Source: Pseudomonas fluorescens HK44 (lineage in GTDB: Bacteria > Pseudomonadota > Gammaproteobacteria > Pseudomonadales > Pseudomonadaceae). From it: DNA of 64,000 nt. A program made the translations under genes and the position numbers. The notes beneath the pieces were generated by a model. It did not search any database. It saw nothing but the letters and a program-made list of their open reading frames with translations, and had not been told where the DNA came from. Of this stretch, positions 49,770-57,795 are shown one piece after another. Location of the stretch: the NCBI RefSeq assembly GCF_000217955.3, contig NZ_AFOY02000010.1:124001-188000 (forward strand). Reading direction: 5' to 3'. Position 1 is the stretch's first letter. Each line of letters opens with the position of its first letter.

Positions 49770-49989
49770 GGGGCAACCTGAAAACGGAGCGACTGGCATA
49801 TAGGGAGTTTGGCCGGTGCTCTCTCGCAAGTGGTGTAGCTGTCACAAATCTCGCCTGAGCCAGCGATAGACAGTGCCGGGATTGGGGCCGGAAACCGATG
49901 CTTAAAATTTGCTAAAGCTGTCGGCAGAAGGGAAGGGAGGGAGAGGGGCGAGGACAGAGCTGGTACGGAACTGGTACGCGGATTAGCAG
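49770..49989. other. Non-coding spacer between array and direct repeat
   Basis: No supported gene. Contains TATAGG at 49799, 39 nt after the right-end TTACCAAAATTACC, matching the spacing of the two minus-strand promoters, and short GC-rich repeats (GGAAGGGAGGGAGAGGGG). Confidence 0.4.
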
Positions 49990-50083
49990 CGAGGCGATGG
50001 CAAAGCAACAGAGCAAATTTTTACGATTGAATCCAGCTTCCAACACACCACACCAACATCGGACATTTCCCGCAACCCGCATC
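49990..50083. repeat. 94-bp direct repeat, copy B
   Basis: Same orientation as 46452-46545, about 89% identical by eye. With copy A it encloses 3.4 kb that holds both HEPN-like genes and the iteron-like array. Confidence 0.88.
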
Positions 50084-50220
50084 GGTTTCAGCTGCTTTAC
50101 CCCCAGTCACCTCACCCAATAACCTCCCCACGTCGCTGCAAAATCAGCGTCCGGATGTGGAAGTCCGTTCTATCGCTAAAGGAGCCCAAGCACCCATAAA
50201 TGCTAAAGGAGCTTCACTCA

Positions 50221-50519
50221 TGAAAAAGATCACCCCCAATCCCCCCGAAACCGCAGCGGTTTCCGACCCCACCACCCACGTCTTCACCATCGCCCCAAAC
50301 ATCGACACCGAAACCCTGCTAATCCACGCCTCCGAAACCCTCGCATCCCTAAACGCCATGACCACTGACCTGGCCTTCGAACTCGAAGGTTCGCGCCGCC
50401 ATGTGGCGTTGGCGGTGCAGCAGTTAGTGGTGCTCAGCGAGTTGTTGGTGAACCGGGCCCTGGAGCACTTCGATACGCCGGATGCGGCGTCCGGGGTTTC
50501 GTCTGCAGTTCGTCACTGA
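50221..50519 (+). CDS. DUF6124 family protein
   Basis: A 99-residue protein with the family pattern: MKKITPNPPE start, then FTIAPNIDTETLLIHASETLASLNAMTTDLAFELEGSRRHVALAVQQLVVLSELLVNRALE. Helical, soluble, common in P. fluorescens genomes, function unknown. AAAGGAG lies upstream of the ATG; the same hexamer appears twice (50178 and 50207), perhaps a remnant of a duplicated site. It is first in a pair with the 50555 gene. Confidence 0.8.
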
Positions 50520-50554
50520 GTGCTCACGCTGGTTCATTCACTGGAGGTTCTGCC

Positions 50555-50815
50555 ATGGCTCGATATATGCCGATCACCGGCATTGACTGCACAATCCCAT
50601 CCTTGCTGATCGATACCGAAGCGCCGGTCGATGTGCTGCACGACACGGCGGCGTACCGCATTCGCAGCGTGACGCAATTGCTGGAAACGCTTTCCCTGGG
50701 CGAGGGGCTTGGTCGTGATGCGTTGCTGTTACGGGACTTTGCGCGGGTGTTGGCGATTCCGCTGCGCGATGGGTGTGATTTGATGGATGTGGTCGGGCGG
50801 CGGTTGCAGCGGTAA
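50555..50815 (+). CDS. Small conserved hypothetical protein
   Basis: An 86-residue helical protein (MARYMPITGIDCTIPSLLIDTEAPVDVLHDTAAYRIRSVTQLLETL...) with GGAGG ahead of the ATG. No domain recognised. It is 35 nt after the DUF6124 gene, and a terminator follows the stop, so both are in one transcript. Confidence 0.7.
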   Translation: MARYMPITGIDCTIPSLLIDTEAPVDVLHDTAAYRIRSVTQLLETLSLGEGLGRDALLLRDFARVLAIPLRDGCDLMDVVGRRLQR

Positions 50816-50818
50816 ACG

Positions 50819-50848
50819 AAAAGGGGCGACCGTAACGGTCGCCCCTTG
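50819..50848 (+). terminator. Terminator after the 50555 gene
   Basis: AAGGGGCGACCG-TAA-CGGTCGCCCCTT, without a long T tract. Confidence 0.78.
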
Positions 50849-50920
50849 TCAATTGTCGACCTGTTTATAAGGGGTTAGCGTATTGGCGGGGCAGATTATT
50901 ATTTTTGAAGTGCCCGACAG

Positions 50921-51049
50921 TCAATCTACGCTCTCATTAGCCTCTTTCGTGGCCTGTTCTTTCTTCCGGTTTTTTAAATCTCTTCTGGCAGCCCATACAA
51001 GGCCAATGACTGTAACGGCAACAAGGATGATGATTTGTTCAGTAGGCAT
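50921..51049 (-). CDS. Single-span small membrane protein
   Basis: A 42-residue protein (MPTEQIIILVAVTVIGLVWAARRDLKNRKKEQ...) with one N-terminal membrane helix followed by a basic/acidic cytoplasmic tail. AAGGAAA sits 4 nt ahead of the ATG, a good ribosome site, which favours translation. An in-frame upstream start (51160) is unlikely. No known family. Confidence 0.6.
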   Translation of the reverse strand: MPTEQIIILVAVTVIGLVWAARRDLKNRKKEQATKEANESVD

Positions 51050-51268
51050 TTGCTTTCCTTCATAAGGCATCCGTTGGAATAGCGACGTCCCTGAAGTCGC
51101 ATAAGGATTGTCCATGCTAATCAACGAAAGGAATGCATTTGTTAAGAATATGTACCTCAAATGTAAAAGAATGTGATCGGCGGGGGCACGAATAATTAAA
51201 GTGTTACAGAAGTTGTAGAAAGAATGCAGGGGCGGCCATTGCAGCCGCTCCTTGTTTATTTCGAGTCT

Positions 51269-51964
51269 TTATATCGAACGCTGATTAACCCGCTTGCTCA
51301 GTTCCTCCGCGCTTTCCTTGCGCTCCGAGTAGCGGTCGACCAGGTCGGGGCGGTCGCGTAGCAGGACGGTGAATTTCACCAGTTCTTCCATCACGTCGAC
51401 CACGCGGTCGTAGAGCGCGGAGGGTTTCATGCGGTTCTGATCGTCGAACTCCAAGAAGGCCTTCGGCACGGAGGACTGGTTGGGGATGGTGAACATGCGC
51501 ATCCAGCGCCCCAGCACGCGCAGTTGGTTGACGGTGTTGAACGACTGCGAGCCGCCCGAGACCTGCATCACGGCCAGGGTTTTGCCCTGGGTCGGGCGTA
51601 CGGCGCCCATCGCCAGCGGCACCCAGTCTATTTGCGCCTTGAACACGGCGGACATCGAGCCGTGGCGTTCCGGCGAGCACCACACCTGGCCTTCGGACCA
51701 CTGCATCAAGGTCAGCAGTTCCTGGACTTTCGGATGGTCGCTGGGCGCATCGTCCGGCAGCGGCAGGCCGGACGGATTGAAGATCCGCGTTTCGGCGCCG
51801 AAGTGCTCCAGCAGTCGGGCCGCTTCTTCCACCAGCAGGCGGCTGAACGAGCGCGGGCGGGTCGAGCCATAGAGCAGCAAAATGCGTGGTTTGGGGTTGT
51901 CGACTGCGGCGTGGTGCAAGGTGTCGGACAGCAGCGTGTCGAGGTTTGGCAGTTGATCGCTCAT
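51269..51964 (-). CDS. arsH: NADPH-dependent flavin oxidoreductase ArsH
   Basis: ArsH is an FMN enzyme that oxidises trivalent organoarsenicals. The 231-residue protein has the flavodoxin-like [47 protein letters not shown] and [38 protein letters not shown] lies 6 nt ahead of the ATG at 51964, 13 nt after the arsC stop, so it is an arsCH operon. No arsR or arsenite pump gene is in the window. Confidence 0.95.
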   Translation of the reverse strand: MSDQLPNLDTLLSDTLHHAAVDNPKPRILLLYGSTRPRSFSRLLVEEAARLLEHFGAETRIFNPSGLPLPDDAPSDHPKVQELLTLMQWSEGQVWCSPERHGSMSAVFKAQIDWVPLAMGAVRPTQGKTLAVMQVSGGSQSFNTVNQLRVLGRWMRMFTIPNQSSVPKAFLEFDDQNRMKPSALYDRVVDVMEELVKFTVLLRDRPDLVDRYSERKESAEELSKRVNQRSI

Positions 51965-51977
51965 GCGGCGCTCCAGG

Positions 51978-52448
51978 CTAAAGGGTGGCGATGTGCTCGA
52001 GTTCGCGCTGGAGTGCAGCGGCGTCGAGGCGTTCGAAGGGCAACTGGAGGAAGGCGCGGCAACGGGTTTCGATGGTGGCCAGTGTGGCGTTGAAGGCGGC
52101 GTTGATTTGCGCTTCGCTGCCTTTGACGTCGGACGGGTCTTCAAGCCCCCAATGCGCTTTGAGCGCGGGGCCGAAATACACCGGGCAGGTTTCACCGGCG
52201 GCCTTGTCGCACACGGTGATGACGATGTCTGGCGGGCTGTCTGCAAAGGCGTCGTTGCCCTTGCTGCTCAGCCCGGCAGTGGCAATGCCGGCGGCCTGCA
52301 AGGTGGTCAGGCTGCGCGGCAGGACCTGGCCTTTGGGAAAGCTGCCAGCGCTCACGGCTTCGAAACCTGCCGGGGCGAGGTGGTTGAACATGGCTTCGGA
52401 CAGAATGCTGCGGCAGCTGTTGGCCGTGCACATGAACAGGACTTTCAT
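51978..52448 (-). CDS. arsC: Arsenate reductase, thioredoxin/LMW-PTP type
   Basis: A 156-residue arsenate reductase of the low-molecular-weight phosphatase fold with the P-loop C7-TANSC-R13-S and the D(P)[20 protein letters not shown] section carrying further Cys residues. It reduces arsenate to arsenite for export. Upstream lies an AT-rich stretch (52481-52525), with TATAGATATATGG and ATATACGGATTGTCGGATAT, that might be an ArsR-controlled promoter. It is first gene of a shortened ars operon. Confidence 0.93.
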   Translation of the reverse strand: MKVLFMCTANSCRSILSEAMFNHLAPAGFEAVSAGSFPKGQVLPRSLTTLQAAGIATAGLSSKGNDAFADSPPDIVITVCDKAAGETCPVYFGPALKAHWGLEDPSDVKGSEAQINAAFNATLATIETRCRAFLQLPFERLDAAALQRELEHIATL

Positions 52449-52567
52449 CGGTTACTCCGTAGGGCGCCGGGCGGGGGGTATAGATATATGGTTTGGCGAA
52501 TATACGGATTGTCGGATATCAGGTAAAGCGCGGTGAGTGGCGTGGGGGCGGATTTCTGGCCGAAACG

Positions 52568-52602
52568 AAAATGGGCGACCGCAACAGGTCGCCCATTTTT
52601 TC
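52568..52602. terminator. Terminator upstream of arsC
   Basis: AAAATGGGCGACC-GCAACAG-GTCGCCCATTTTTTC. It closes the convergent/adjacent unit at 52658-53146 (minus strand). Confidence 0.85.
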
Positions 52603-52657
52603 GGGACCGGCAGGGAAGGGTGACACACCGCGATGCTTCCCCGCGTGGCGCTCAGCT

Positions 52658-53146
52658 TTAGAGTTCCAGGCCTTCCTGTATCACCGAGAGAAAGTTGTCC
52701 TCATCGAGCTCAACCGGATCCGGCTGCGGTTGTCCGCTGCGCGGGAGGGGTTGGATTTGCCAGTGCGTTTCACCGTGTTCGGTCTCGGTCCGGCACAAAT
52801 ACCGCTCTTGGCCTTTGGTGAGGATATCGACACGGCCCATGCCGCCAATGACGAAGCGCGCGATGGGGTCGAGGGTGATGCTGTGGTGGTTGCCCTCGAT
52901 CAGCAGTTTGTCGATGGCGTAGTTGAAGGTCTCGCCGGAGGGGAGGTTTTCGATAACGTGTGTGGGGATGCGGCGAATGTTCAAGCCGGCTTCGGTCAGT
53001 GGTTCCAGCCATGCTTCAAGCTGGTGGTACATCTCATAGACCTGTATCGGCCAATGCTCAATCACCGTGTCTGCGCAAGCTTGCGCGTCCGCACGGGTTT
53101 GTTGTTTCTGTTTCAGTTTTGCAGCGAGCTCATCTGCCTTACTCAT
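52658..53146 (-). CDS. Conserved hypothetical protein
   Basis: A 162-residue soluble protein: a helical N-terminal stretch rich in Lys/Gln (ADELAAKLKQKQQTRADAQACADT), then alternating strands (GLNIRRIPTHVIENLPSGETFNYAIDKLLIEGNHHSITLDPIARFVIGG) and an acidic C-terminus. I do not recognise a family. It is transcribed divergently from the RNase T2 gene and has a terminator downstream. Confidence 0.7.
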   Translation of the reverse strand: MSKADELAAKLKQKQQTRADAQACADTVIEHWPIQVYEMYHQLEAWLEPLTEAGLNIRRIPTHVIENLPSGETFNYAIDKLLIEGNHHSITLDPIARFVIGGMGRVDILTKGQERYLCRTETEHGETHWQIQPLPRSGQPQPDPVELDEDNFLSVIQEGLEL

Positions 53147-53291
53147 TTCGATGTCCTATCGTGACGTAAGTGTAAGCGTAGCAATTGCAAGGTACTTCAC
53201 CTTGGCGGGTGTTGGCCAGTTAGAATCCGCTGCTATGACAGGTTCACCACGCCGAGAAAGATCATCCGATCTGTCCCAGGGGAGAGGGTTT

Positions 53292-53954
53292 ATGAGAAAA
53301 CTGTATGTACTGGTCGCGCTCTTTGCGCTGACGATCGGCAGCGTCGGCATGAGCGACGCTCGGTCCCATCGCGATAAGCAGCAGACCGAGTCGGTGGCGG
53401 GGGTGTTTGATTACTACCTGCTGACGCTGTCCTGGTCACCGACCTTTTGCCTGACTCATCAGAACAACCTGCAATGCTCGGGCAAAGGCTACGGCTTTGT
53501 CCTTCACGGTCTCTGGCCGCAGTATGCCAAGGGCGGTTGGCCGGAGTCGTGTCCGCCGATGGTGCCGTTGTCGCCCGCGGAGCAGAAGCAAGGGCTGACG
53601 CTGTTTGTGACGCCAAAGTTGCTTCAGCATGAATGGTCCAAGCACGGCACGTGCAGCGGTCTTGGCGCCTCGGGTTATCTGGATTTGGCGGACAAGGCGG
53701 TTGGTACGGTGAAAATCCCGGACAAGCTGAAACCCTTGAGCACCGAGATCTACTTCCCGGCGCAGGAAATTGCGCAGATGTTCCGTCAGAGCAATCCCGG
53801 GATTCCCGAGAATGGCATTGCGATTGTCTGCAATGGACCCGAGTTGTCGGAAGTGCGCGTGTGCCTGGGCAAGGACTTGTCGTTCGGGGCTTGCGGCAAG
53901 GGCGTGAAGAGTCAGTGTCGGGCGGGCGATATTCGGGTTCCGCCAATGCGTTGA
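53292..53954 (+). CDS. Periplasmic ribonuclease T2 family (RNase I-like)
   Basis: A 220-residue exported nuclease with a signal peptide (MRKLYVLVALFALTIGSVGM). Both catalytic segments are intact: HGLWPQ (H72) and HEWSKHGTC (H113, E114, K117, H118). Family members cleave RNA through a 2',3'-cyclic phosphate. GGGGAGAGGG sits before the ATG. No inhibitor gene adjoins it. The promoter region is shared with the divergent 53146 gene. Confidence 0.93.
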   Translation: MRKLYVLVALFALTIGSVGMSDARSHRDKQQTESVAGVFDYYLLTLSWSPTFCLTHQNNLQCSGKGYGFVLHGLWPQYAKGGWPESCPPMVPLSPAEQKQGLTLFVTPKLLQHEWSKHGTCSGLGASGYLDLADKAVGTVKIPDKLKPLSTEIYFPAQEIAQMFRQSNPGIPENGIAIVCNGPELSEVRVCLGKDLSFGACGKGVKSQCRAGDIRVPPMR

Positions 53955-54067
53955 TGGCGCACGTGTCCTGATTGACGCTATCAACGACGGTAAAAAAGGC
54001 AATGAAGGCGATTGGCTAAATCAATTGTCGGGCCCCGCGGGGTTGAAGTATACCTTGCGCCCATCGG

Positions 54068-54096
54068 CCGGACGCTGTGCATTGCAAAGCGTCCGG
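54068..54096 (+). other. Leader hairpin before nat
   Basis: CCGGACGCT (54068-54076) pairs with AGCGTCCGG (54088-54096) with an 11-nt loop, about 15 nt before the AAGGAG of nat. It could be an mRNA-stability element. Confidence 0.6.
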
Positions 54097-54124
54097 TGCG
54101 CTTTGCCTGCACAAGGAGTCAGTC

Positions 54125-54952
54125 ATGAACCAACCCGTTCTTAACGAAGTCGACCTCTACTTGCAACGCCTGGGTTACGACACGCCGCCGCCTCCCACCC
54201 TCGATACCCTGCGCCACCTGCAACTGCGCCACACCAGCACCTTCGCCTTCGAAAATCTCTCACCGCTGTCCGGTGTTCCGGTGTCCATCGACCTTGAATC
54301 GGTTCAGCGCAAGCTGCTGCATGATGGCCGGGGCGGGTACTGTTACGAACTCAACAACCTGTACATGGCGTTGCTGCAACACTTGGGCTATGAGGTACGA
54401 GGCATTACCGGTCGCGTGGTGATGAACGCTCCGCAAGGCACTTGGGCGGCACGTACCCATCGCTTGACCCTGCTGATCCTGAACGGTGTCCGCTATATCA
54501 CCGACGTGGGCTTCGGCGGCATGGTGCCGACCGCGCCGCTCAGGCTCGACACTGAAGACGAACAGGTTACGCCCCACGAACGCTTTCGCATCACCCTTGG
54601 TGACGGCAGCTACACCCTGAGCGCCCAGGTCGCCGGTGAATGGCGGGCGATGTATGTGTTCGACTTGCAGCGCCAGGAAGACGTCGATTACAAGATCGGC
54701 AACTGGTACGTCTCGACTCATCCCGAGTCGCCGTTTCTCCAGCGGCTGATGGTGGCACGTACCGGGCCAGAGACACGCTACACGCTCAACAATGGCAGCT
54801 ATGCCATTCACCGGATGGGCGGAGCCAGTGAGCGACGGGAGATTACCGATCCTGAGGCATTGATCGAACTGCTCCGGGAGACGTTCGGGATTCAAGTGCC
54901 TGAGCATCCGACGCTGAGAGCGGCCATCGCGCGATTGATCGAGCCAAAGTAG
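54125..54952 (+). CDS. nat: Arylamine N-acetyltransferase
   Basis: A cytosolic NAT (NhoA-type) of 275 residues that moves acetyl groups from acetyl-CoA to arylamines, hydroxylamines and hydrazines. The triad is C73 (GRGGYCYELNNL), H112 (TWAARTHRLTLL) and D127 (YITDVGFGG), spaced as in other bacterial NATs. AAGGAG lies 8 nt upstream of the ATG. It stands alone, with its own terminator. Confidence 0.95.
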   Translation: MNQPVLNEVDLYLQRLGYDTPPPPTLDTLRHLQLRHTSTFAFENLSPLSGVPVSIDLESVQRKLLHDGRGGYCYELNNLYMALLQHLGYEVRGITGRVVMNAPQGTWAARTHRLTLLILNGVRYITDVGFGGMVPTAPLRLDTEDEQVTPHERFRITLGDGSYTLSAQVAGEWRAMYVFDLQRQEDVDYKIGNWYVSTHPESPFLQRLMVARTGPETRYTLNNGSYAIHRMGGASERREITDPEALIELLRETFGIQVPEHPTLRAAIARLIEPK

Positions 54953-54974
54953 GGAGCGGCTGGAGTCAAGCAAG

Positions 54975-55008
54975 AAGAGCAGATCAATCGATCTGCTCTT
55001 TTTTTTTT
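54975..55008 (+). terminator. nat terminator
   Basis: AGAGCAGAT-CAATCG-ATCTGCTCT followed by nine T, 22 nt after the nat stop. Confidence 0.9.
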
Positions 55009-55091
55009 GGATGGGCTGTAGAGGCATCAGGGTGCGTAATAGCTGGCTTCAAAGGGGGTGAGGTGGATGCTTGTCCATTATGTGACCGATA

Positions 55092-55105
55092 AGTTGTATA
55101 CAACT
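55092..55105 (+). promoter_or_regulatory. Palindromic operator AGTTGTA-TACAACT
   Basis: A perfect 14-bp palindrome 68 nt ahead of the permease ATG. TTGTATACAA is typical of GntR-family (FadR-subfamily) sites. No regulator gene is adjacent, so the protein that binds it is unknown. Confidence 0.7.
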
Positions 55106-55172
55106 CTATAGACATTTGTCCTGACTGTTGAATACAGTGTGCGCATAACAAAAACCAGGGAACCCCCTCACG

Positions 55173-56693
55173 ATGAAAACGCCCTCTGTTTCACACCAGC
55201 GGCCTGAGGATGAAAACCTCGGGGTCGGCGCGAATATGGCTTACGGCCTGCAACACGTTCTGACCATGTATGGCGGTATCGTTGCGGTACCGCTGATCAT
55301 CGGCCAGGCGGCCGGGCTTTCTCCGGCTGATATCGGTCTGTTGATTGCGGCGTCACTGTTTGCGGGGGGTATGGCGACATTACTGCAAACCCTCGGATTA
55401 CCGTTTTTCGGCTGTCAGTTGCCGCTGGTACAGGGCGTTTCGTTCTCGGGCGTCGCAACCATGGTGGCGATTGTCAGCAGCGGTGGTGAGGGCGGTTTTC
55501 AGTCGATTCTGGGGGCGGTGGTCGCTGCCTCGTTGATCGGGCTGCTGATCACGCCGGTGTTTTCCCGAATTACCAGGTTCTTCCCGCCATTGGTCACCGG
55601 CATCGTGATCACCACCATCGGCCTGACGCTGATGCCGGTAGCAGCGCGCTGGGCCATGGGCGGTAACAGCCACGCCGAAAGCTTCGGCAGCATGGCGAAC
55701 ATTGGGCTGGCGGCATTGACGCTGGCACTGGTGCTGATGTTGAGCAAGATCGGCAGCGCCACGATCTCCCGCCTGTCGATCCTGTTGGCCATGGTGATCG
55801 GCACCGTGATTGCGGTGTTCCTTGGCATGGCCGACTTTTCGACGGTGACTCAAGGGCCGATGTTCGGCTTCCCGACACCGTTCCACTTCGGCATGCCGAC
55901 CTTCCACTTCGCTGCGATCCTGTCGATGTGCATTGTGATCATGGTGACGCTGGTGGAAACCTCCGCGGACATTCTGGCGGTCGGTGAAATCATCGGCACC
56001 AAGGTTGATTCCAGGCGTCTGGGCAACGGTCTGCGGGCCGACATGCTGTCGAGCATGATCGCGCCGATCTTTGGCTCCTTCACCCAAAGTGCCTTCGCCC
56101 AGAACGTCGGGCTGGTGGCGGTGACCGGGATCAAAAGCCGCTATGTGGTGGCCACGGGCGGGGTGTTCCTGGTGGTGCTCGGCCTGTTGCCGGTGATGGG
56201 GCGAGTGATCGCCGCTGTACCGACATCCGTCCTCGGCGGTGCCGGTATCGTGCTGTTTGGCACCGTGGCGGCGAGTGGTATTCGTACGCTGTCCAAGGTC
56301 GATTACCGCAACAACGTGAACCTGATCATCGTCGCCACTTCCATCGGGTTTGGCATGATCCCCATCGCCGCCCCCAACTTCTATGACCACTTCCCGAGCT
56401 GGTTTGCGACCATCTTCCATTCCGGCATCAGCTCCTCGGCGATCATGGCGATCGCGCTCAACCTGACTTTCAACCACTTCACCACCGGCAACTCGGACCA
56501 GCAGTCGGTCTTTGCTGCCGGCACCGAACGGACCTTGCGTTTCCAGGATCTGGCGGCGTTGCGTGAAGGGGATTACTTCAGTCGCGGCAAGCTGCATGAC
56601 TGCGATGGTAACGAAGTCCCGGTGGTAGTGGATTCGTCCCACGGCCCGACGGAGCATCGTGCGGAGCAGGCCAAAAGCAGTGAGCATGTCTGA
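55173..56693 (+). CDS. NCS2 purine permease (xanthine/uric acid type)
   Basis: A 506-residue transporter with 14 hydrophobic segments. NCS2 signatures: GLQHVLTMYGGIVAVPLIIG, FGCQLPLVQGVSFSGVATM, VETSADILAVGEIIG, FGSFTQSAFAQNVGLVAVTGIKSR (with QNVG, the substrate-specific motif). The longer C-terminal tail is as in UacT/UapA-type. In the enterics and pseudomonads these take up xanthine or urate with H+. The substrate is not proven. A GntR-type operator lies upstream. No start-site ribosome signal is strong (AGGGAACCCCCTCACG). Confidence 0.88.
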   Translation: MKTPSVSHQRPEDENLGVGANMAYGLQHVLTMYGGIVAVPLIIGQAAGLSPADIGLLIAASLFAGGMATLLQTLGLPFFGCQLPLVQGVSFSGVATMVAIVSSGGEGGFQSILGAVVAASLIGLLITPVFSRITRFFPPLVTGIVITTIGLTLMPVAARWAMGGNSHAESFGSMANIGLAALTLALVLMLSKIGSATISRLSILLAMVIGTVIAVFLGMADFSTVTQGPMFGFPTPFHFGMPTFHFAAILSMCIVIMVTLVETSADILAVGEIIGTKVDSRRLGNGLRADMLSSMIAPIFGSFTQSAFAQNVGLVAVTGIKSRYVVATGGVFLVVLGLLPVMGRVIAAVPTSVLGGAGIVLFGTVAASGIRTLSKVDYRNNVNLIIVATSIGFGMIPIAAPNFYDHFPSWFATIFHSGISSSAIMAIALNLTFNHFTTGNSDQQSVFAAGTERTLRFQDLAALREGDYFSRGKLHDCDGNEVPVVVDSSHGPTEHRAEQAKSSEHV

Positions 56694-56766
56694 CGGCTGC
56701 GCTCACTGATAAAGCTTGAAGATCAAAAGATCGCAGCCTGCGATCTTTTGACTTTTGACCGCCCAC

Positions 56767-56803
56767 AAAAAGCCCCTGAATCTTTCGATTCAGGGGCTTT
56801 TCG
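56767..56803. terminator. Terminator downstream of tRNA-Asn / permease
   Basis: AAAAAGCCCCTGAAT-CTTTCG-ATTCAGGGGCTTTTC, serving both directions between the permease and the tRNA. Confidence 0.9.
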
Positions 56804-56814
56804 ATATTGCTGTC

Positions 56815-56890
<76 letters not shown>

Positions 56891-57143
56891 ATTCGCCGTA
56901 TGTTACTGATTAAAAAGGACAAGTCAAGCGTGAATTGCTCGAATGGCAGATATTCAGGTAGGCGGTGATGATTCAGGGGCGAGGAGGGCGTTGTCAGCCA
57001 TTGGCGGTTACCAGAATCGTGGCAGAGGTCTACCATGGCCCCCCCGGAAGTGGTTTCACGCGCTACCGGCCCTCAGCCGAAAAGGTACGCGTCATGACTC
57101 ACCCACCATTGCTCACGTCATCAATGCTGCGCGAGGTGTTCGT

Positions 57144-57377
57144 ATGAGCATTGCTCAGATCAGCCTGCCCAAAGGCGTCGGGCCGCATGCCGAGAAACTC
57201 TTCGATGCGATCACTCAGGCGAGCACCGCTGATGAGCTGAATCGCGCTGGCGGCAAGGCTGAAGGATTTGTGCTGGGGCTGGAAAGCACCAAAGCGATCA
57301 AAAGTCAGGTTGCCGAATCGCTGTATGTGGCTTATGACGACGCCGCCAGTCAGCGTTCGACCGAACTGGCGGGCTGA
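57144..57377 (+). CDS. Small conserved hypothetical protein
   Basis: A 77-residue soluble helical protein (MSIAQISLPKGVGPHAEKLFDAITQASTADELNRAGGKAEGF...). GAGGTG sits 6 nt ahead of the ATG. Its frame is open upstream to 56943, but the extra residues have poor amino-acid composition. Function unknown. It converges with the 57587 gene. Confidence 0.65.
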   Translation: MSIAQISLPKGVGPHAEKLFDAITQASTADELNRAGGKAEGFVLGLESTKAIKSQVAESLYVAYDDAASQRSTELAG

Positions 57378-57383
57378 TCGACC

Positions 57384-57587
57384 TTAACCGCCGAAGGTGA
57401 AGGTACCGAGCAGGAGCTTGGCATACAGCGACGTGGCGGCCAGCTGCACCAGCCACAGGGCCAGTCCGCCAAGAAATACGCCCAGGGCAACCTGCCACAC
57501 CAGCCCGCTGCTGCGTTTGGTCTGGGGGCGCGGCACGAAGTGATCCAGGTCGTCATCGCGGTCAGCGCGTAAATCATCGTTTTTCAT
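57384..57587 (-). CDS. Small single-span membrane protein
   Basis: A 67-residue protein: a charged N-terminus (MKNDDLRADRDDDLDHFVPRPQTKR) and one membrane helix (VWQVALGVFLGGLALWLVQLAA), then a short tail. AGAG is 6 nt upstream of the ATG. Similar short proteins are often annotated in Pseudomonas; function unknown. Confidence 0.65.
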   Translation of the reverse strand: MKNDDLRADRDDDLDHFVPRPQTKRSSGLVWQVALGVFLGGLALWLVQLAATSLYAKLLLGTFTFGG

Positions 57588-57625
57588 GTCGGTTCTCTGA
57601 AGTATCGGAAATACGCAGTACGTGT

Positions 57626-57650
57626 GTGAGCGAGCTTGCTCGCGAAAGCT
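57626..57650. repeat. Half REP element
   Basis: GTGAGCGAGCTTGCTCGCGAAAGC, one arm of the standard REP, upstream of the 57587 gene. Confidence 0.7.
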
Positions 57651-57750
57651 TCATCCCGGGCAGCACTTTATTGCGCCATCGCCCGCATTTGCTATGTGTG
57701 CAGTCTAGAGTGCTCGTTCGCAGTGTTGATAATTATCTGTTGTTCAACGA

Positions 57751-57781
57751 AAAGGGGAAGCCAAACGGCTTCCCCTTTTTT
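57751..57781. terminator. Aminotransferase terminator
   Basis: AAAGGGGAAGCC-AAAC-GGCTTCCCCTTTTTT, downstream of the aminotransferase on the minus strand. Confidence 0.85.
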
Positions 57782-57795
57782 GTCCCGCGTGTGGC

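Noticed and set aside
51230..51260. arsH terminator (GGGGCGGC...GCCGCTCC)
   Set aside because: The stem has mismatches and the minus-strand side has no T tract, so it was not listed.
55398..56687. 429-codon His/Gln/Asp-rich frame antisense to the permease
   Set aside because: His/Asp-rich composition is that of the reverse complement of membrane-protein codons.
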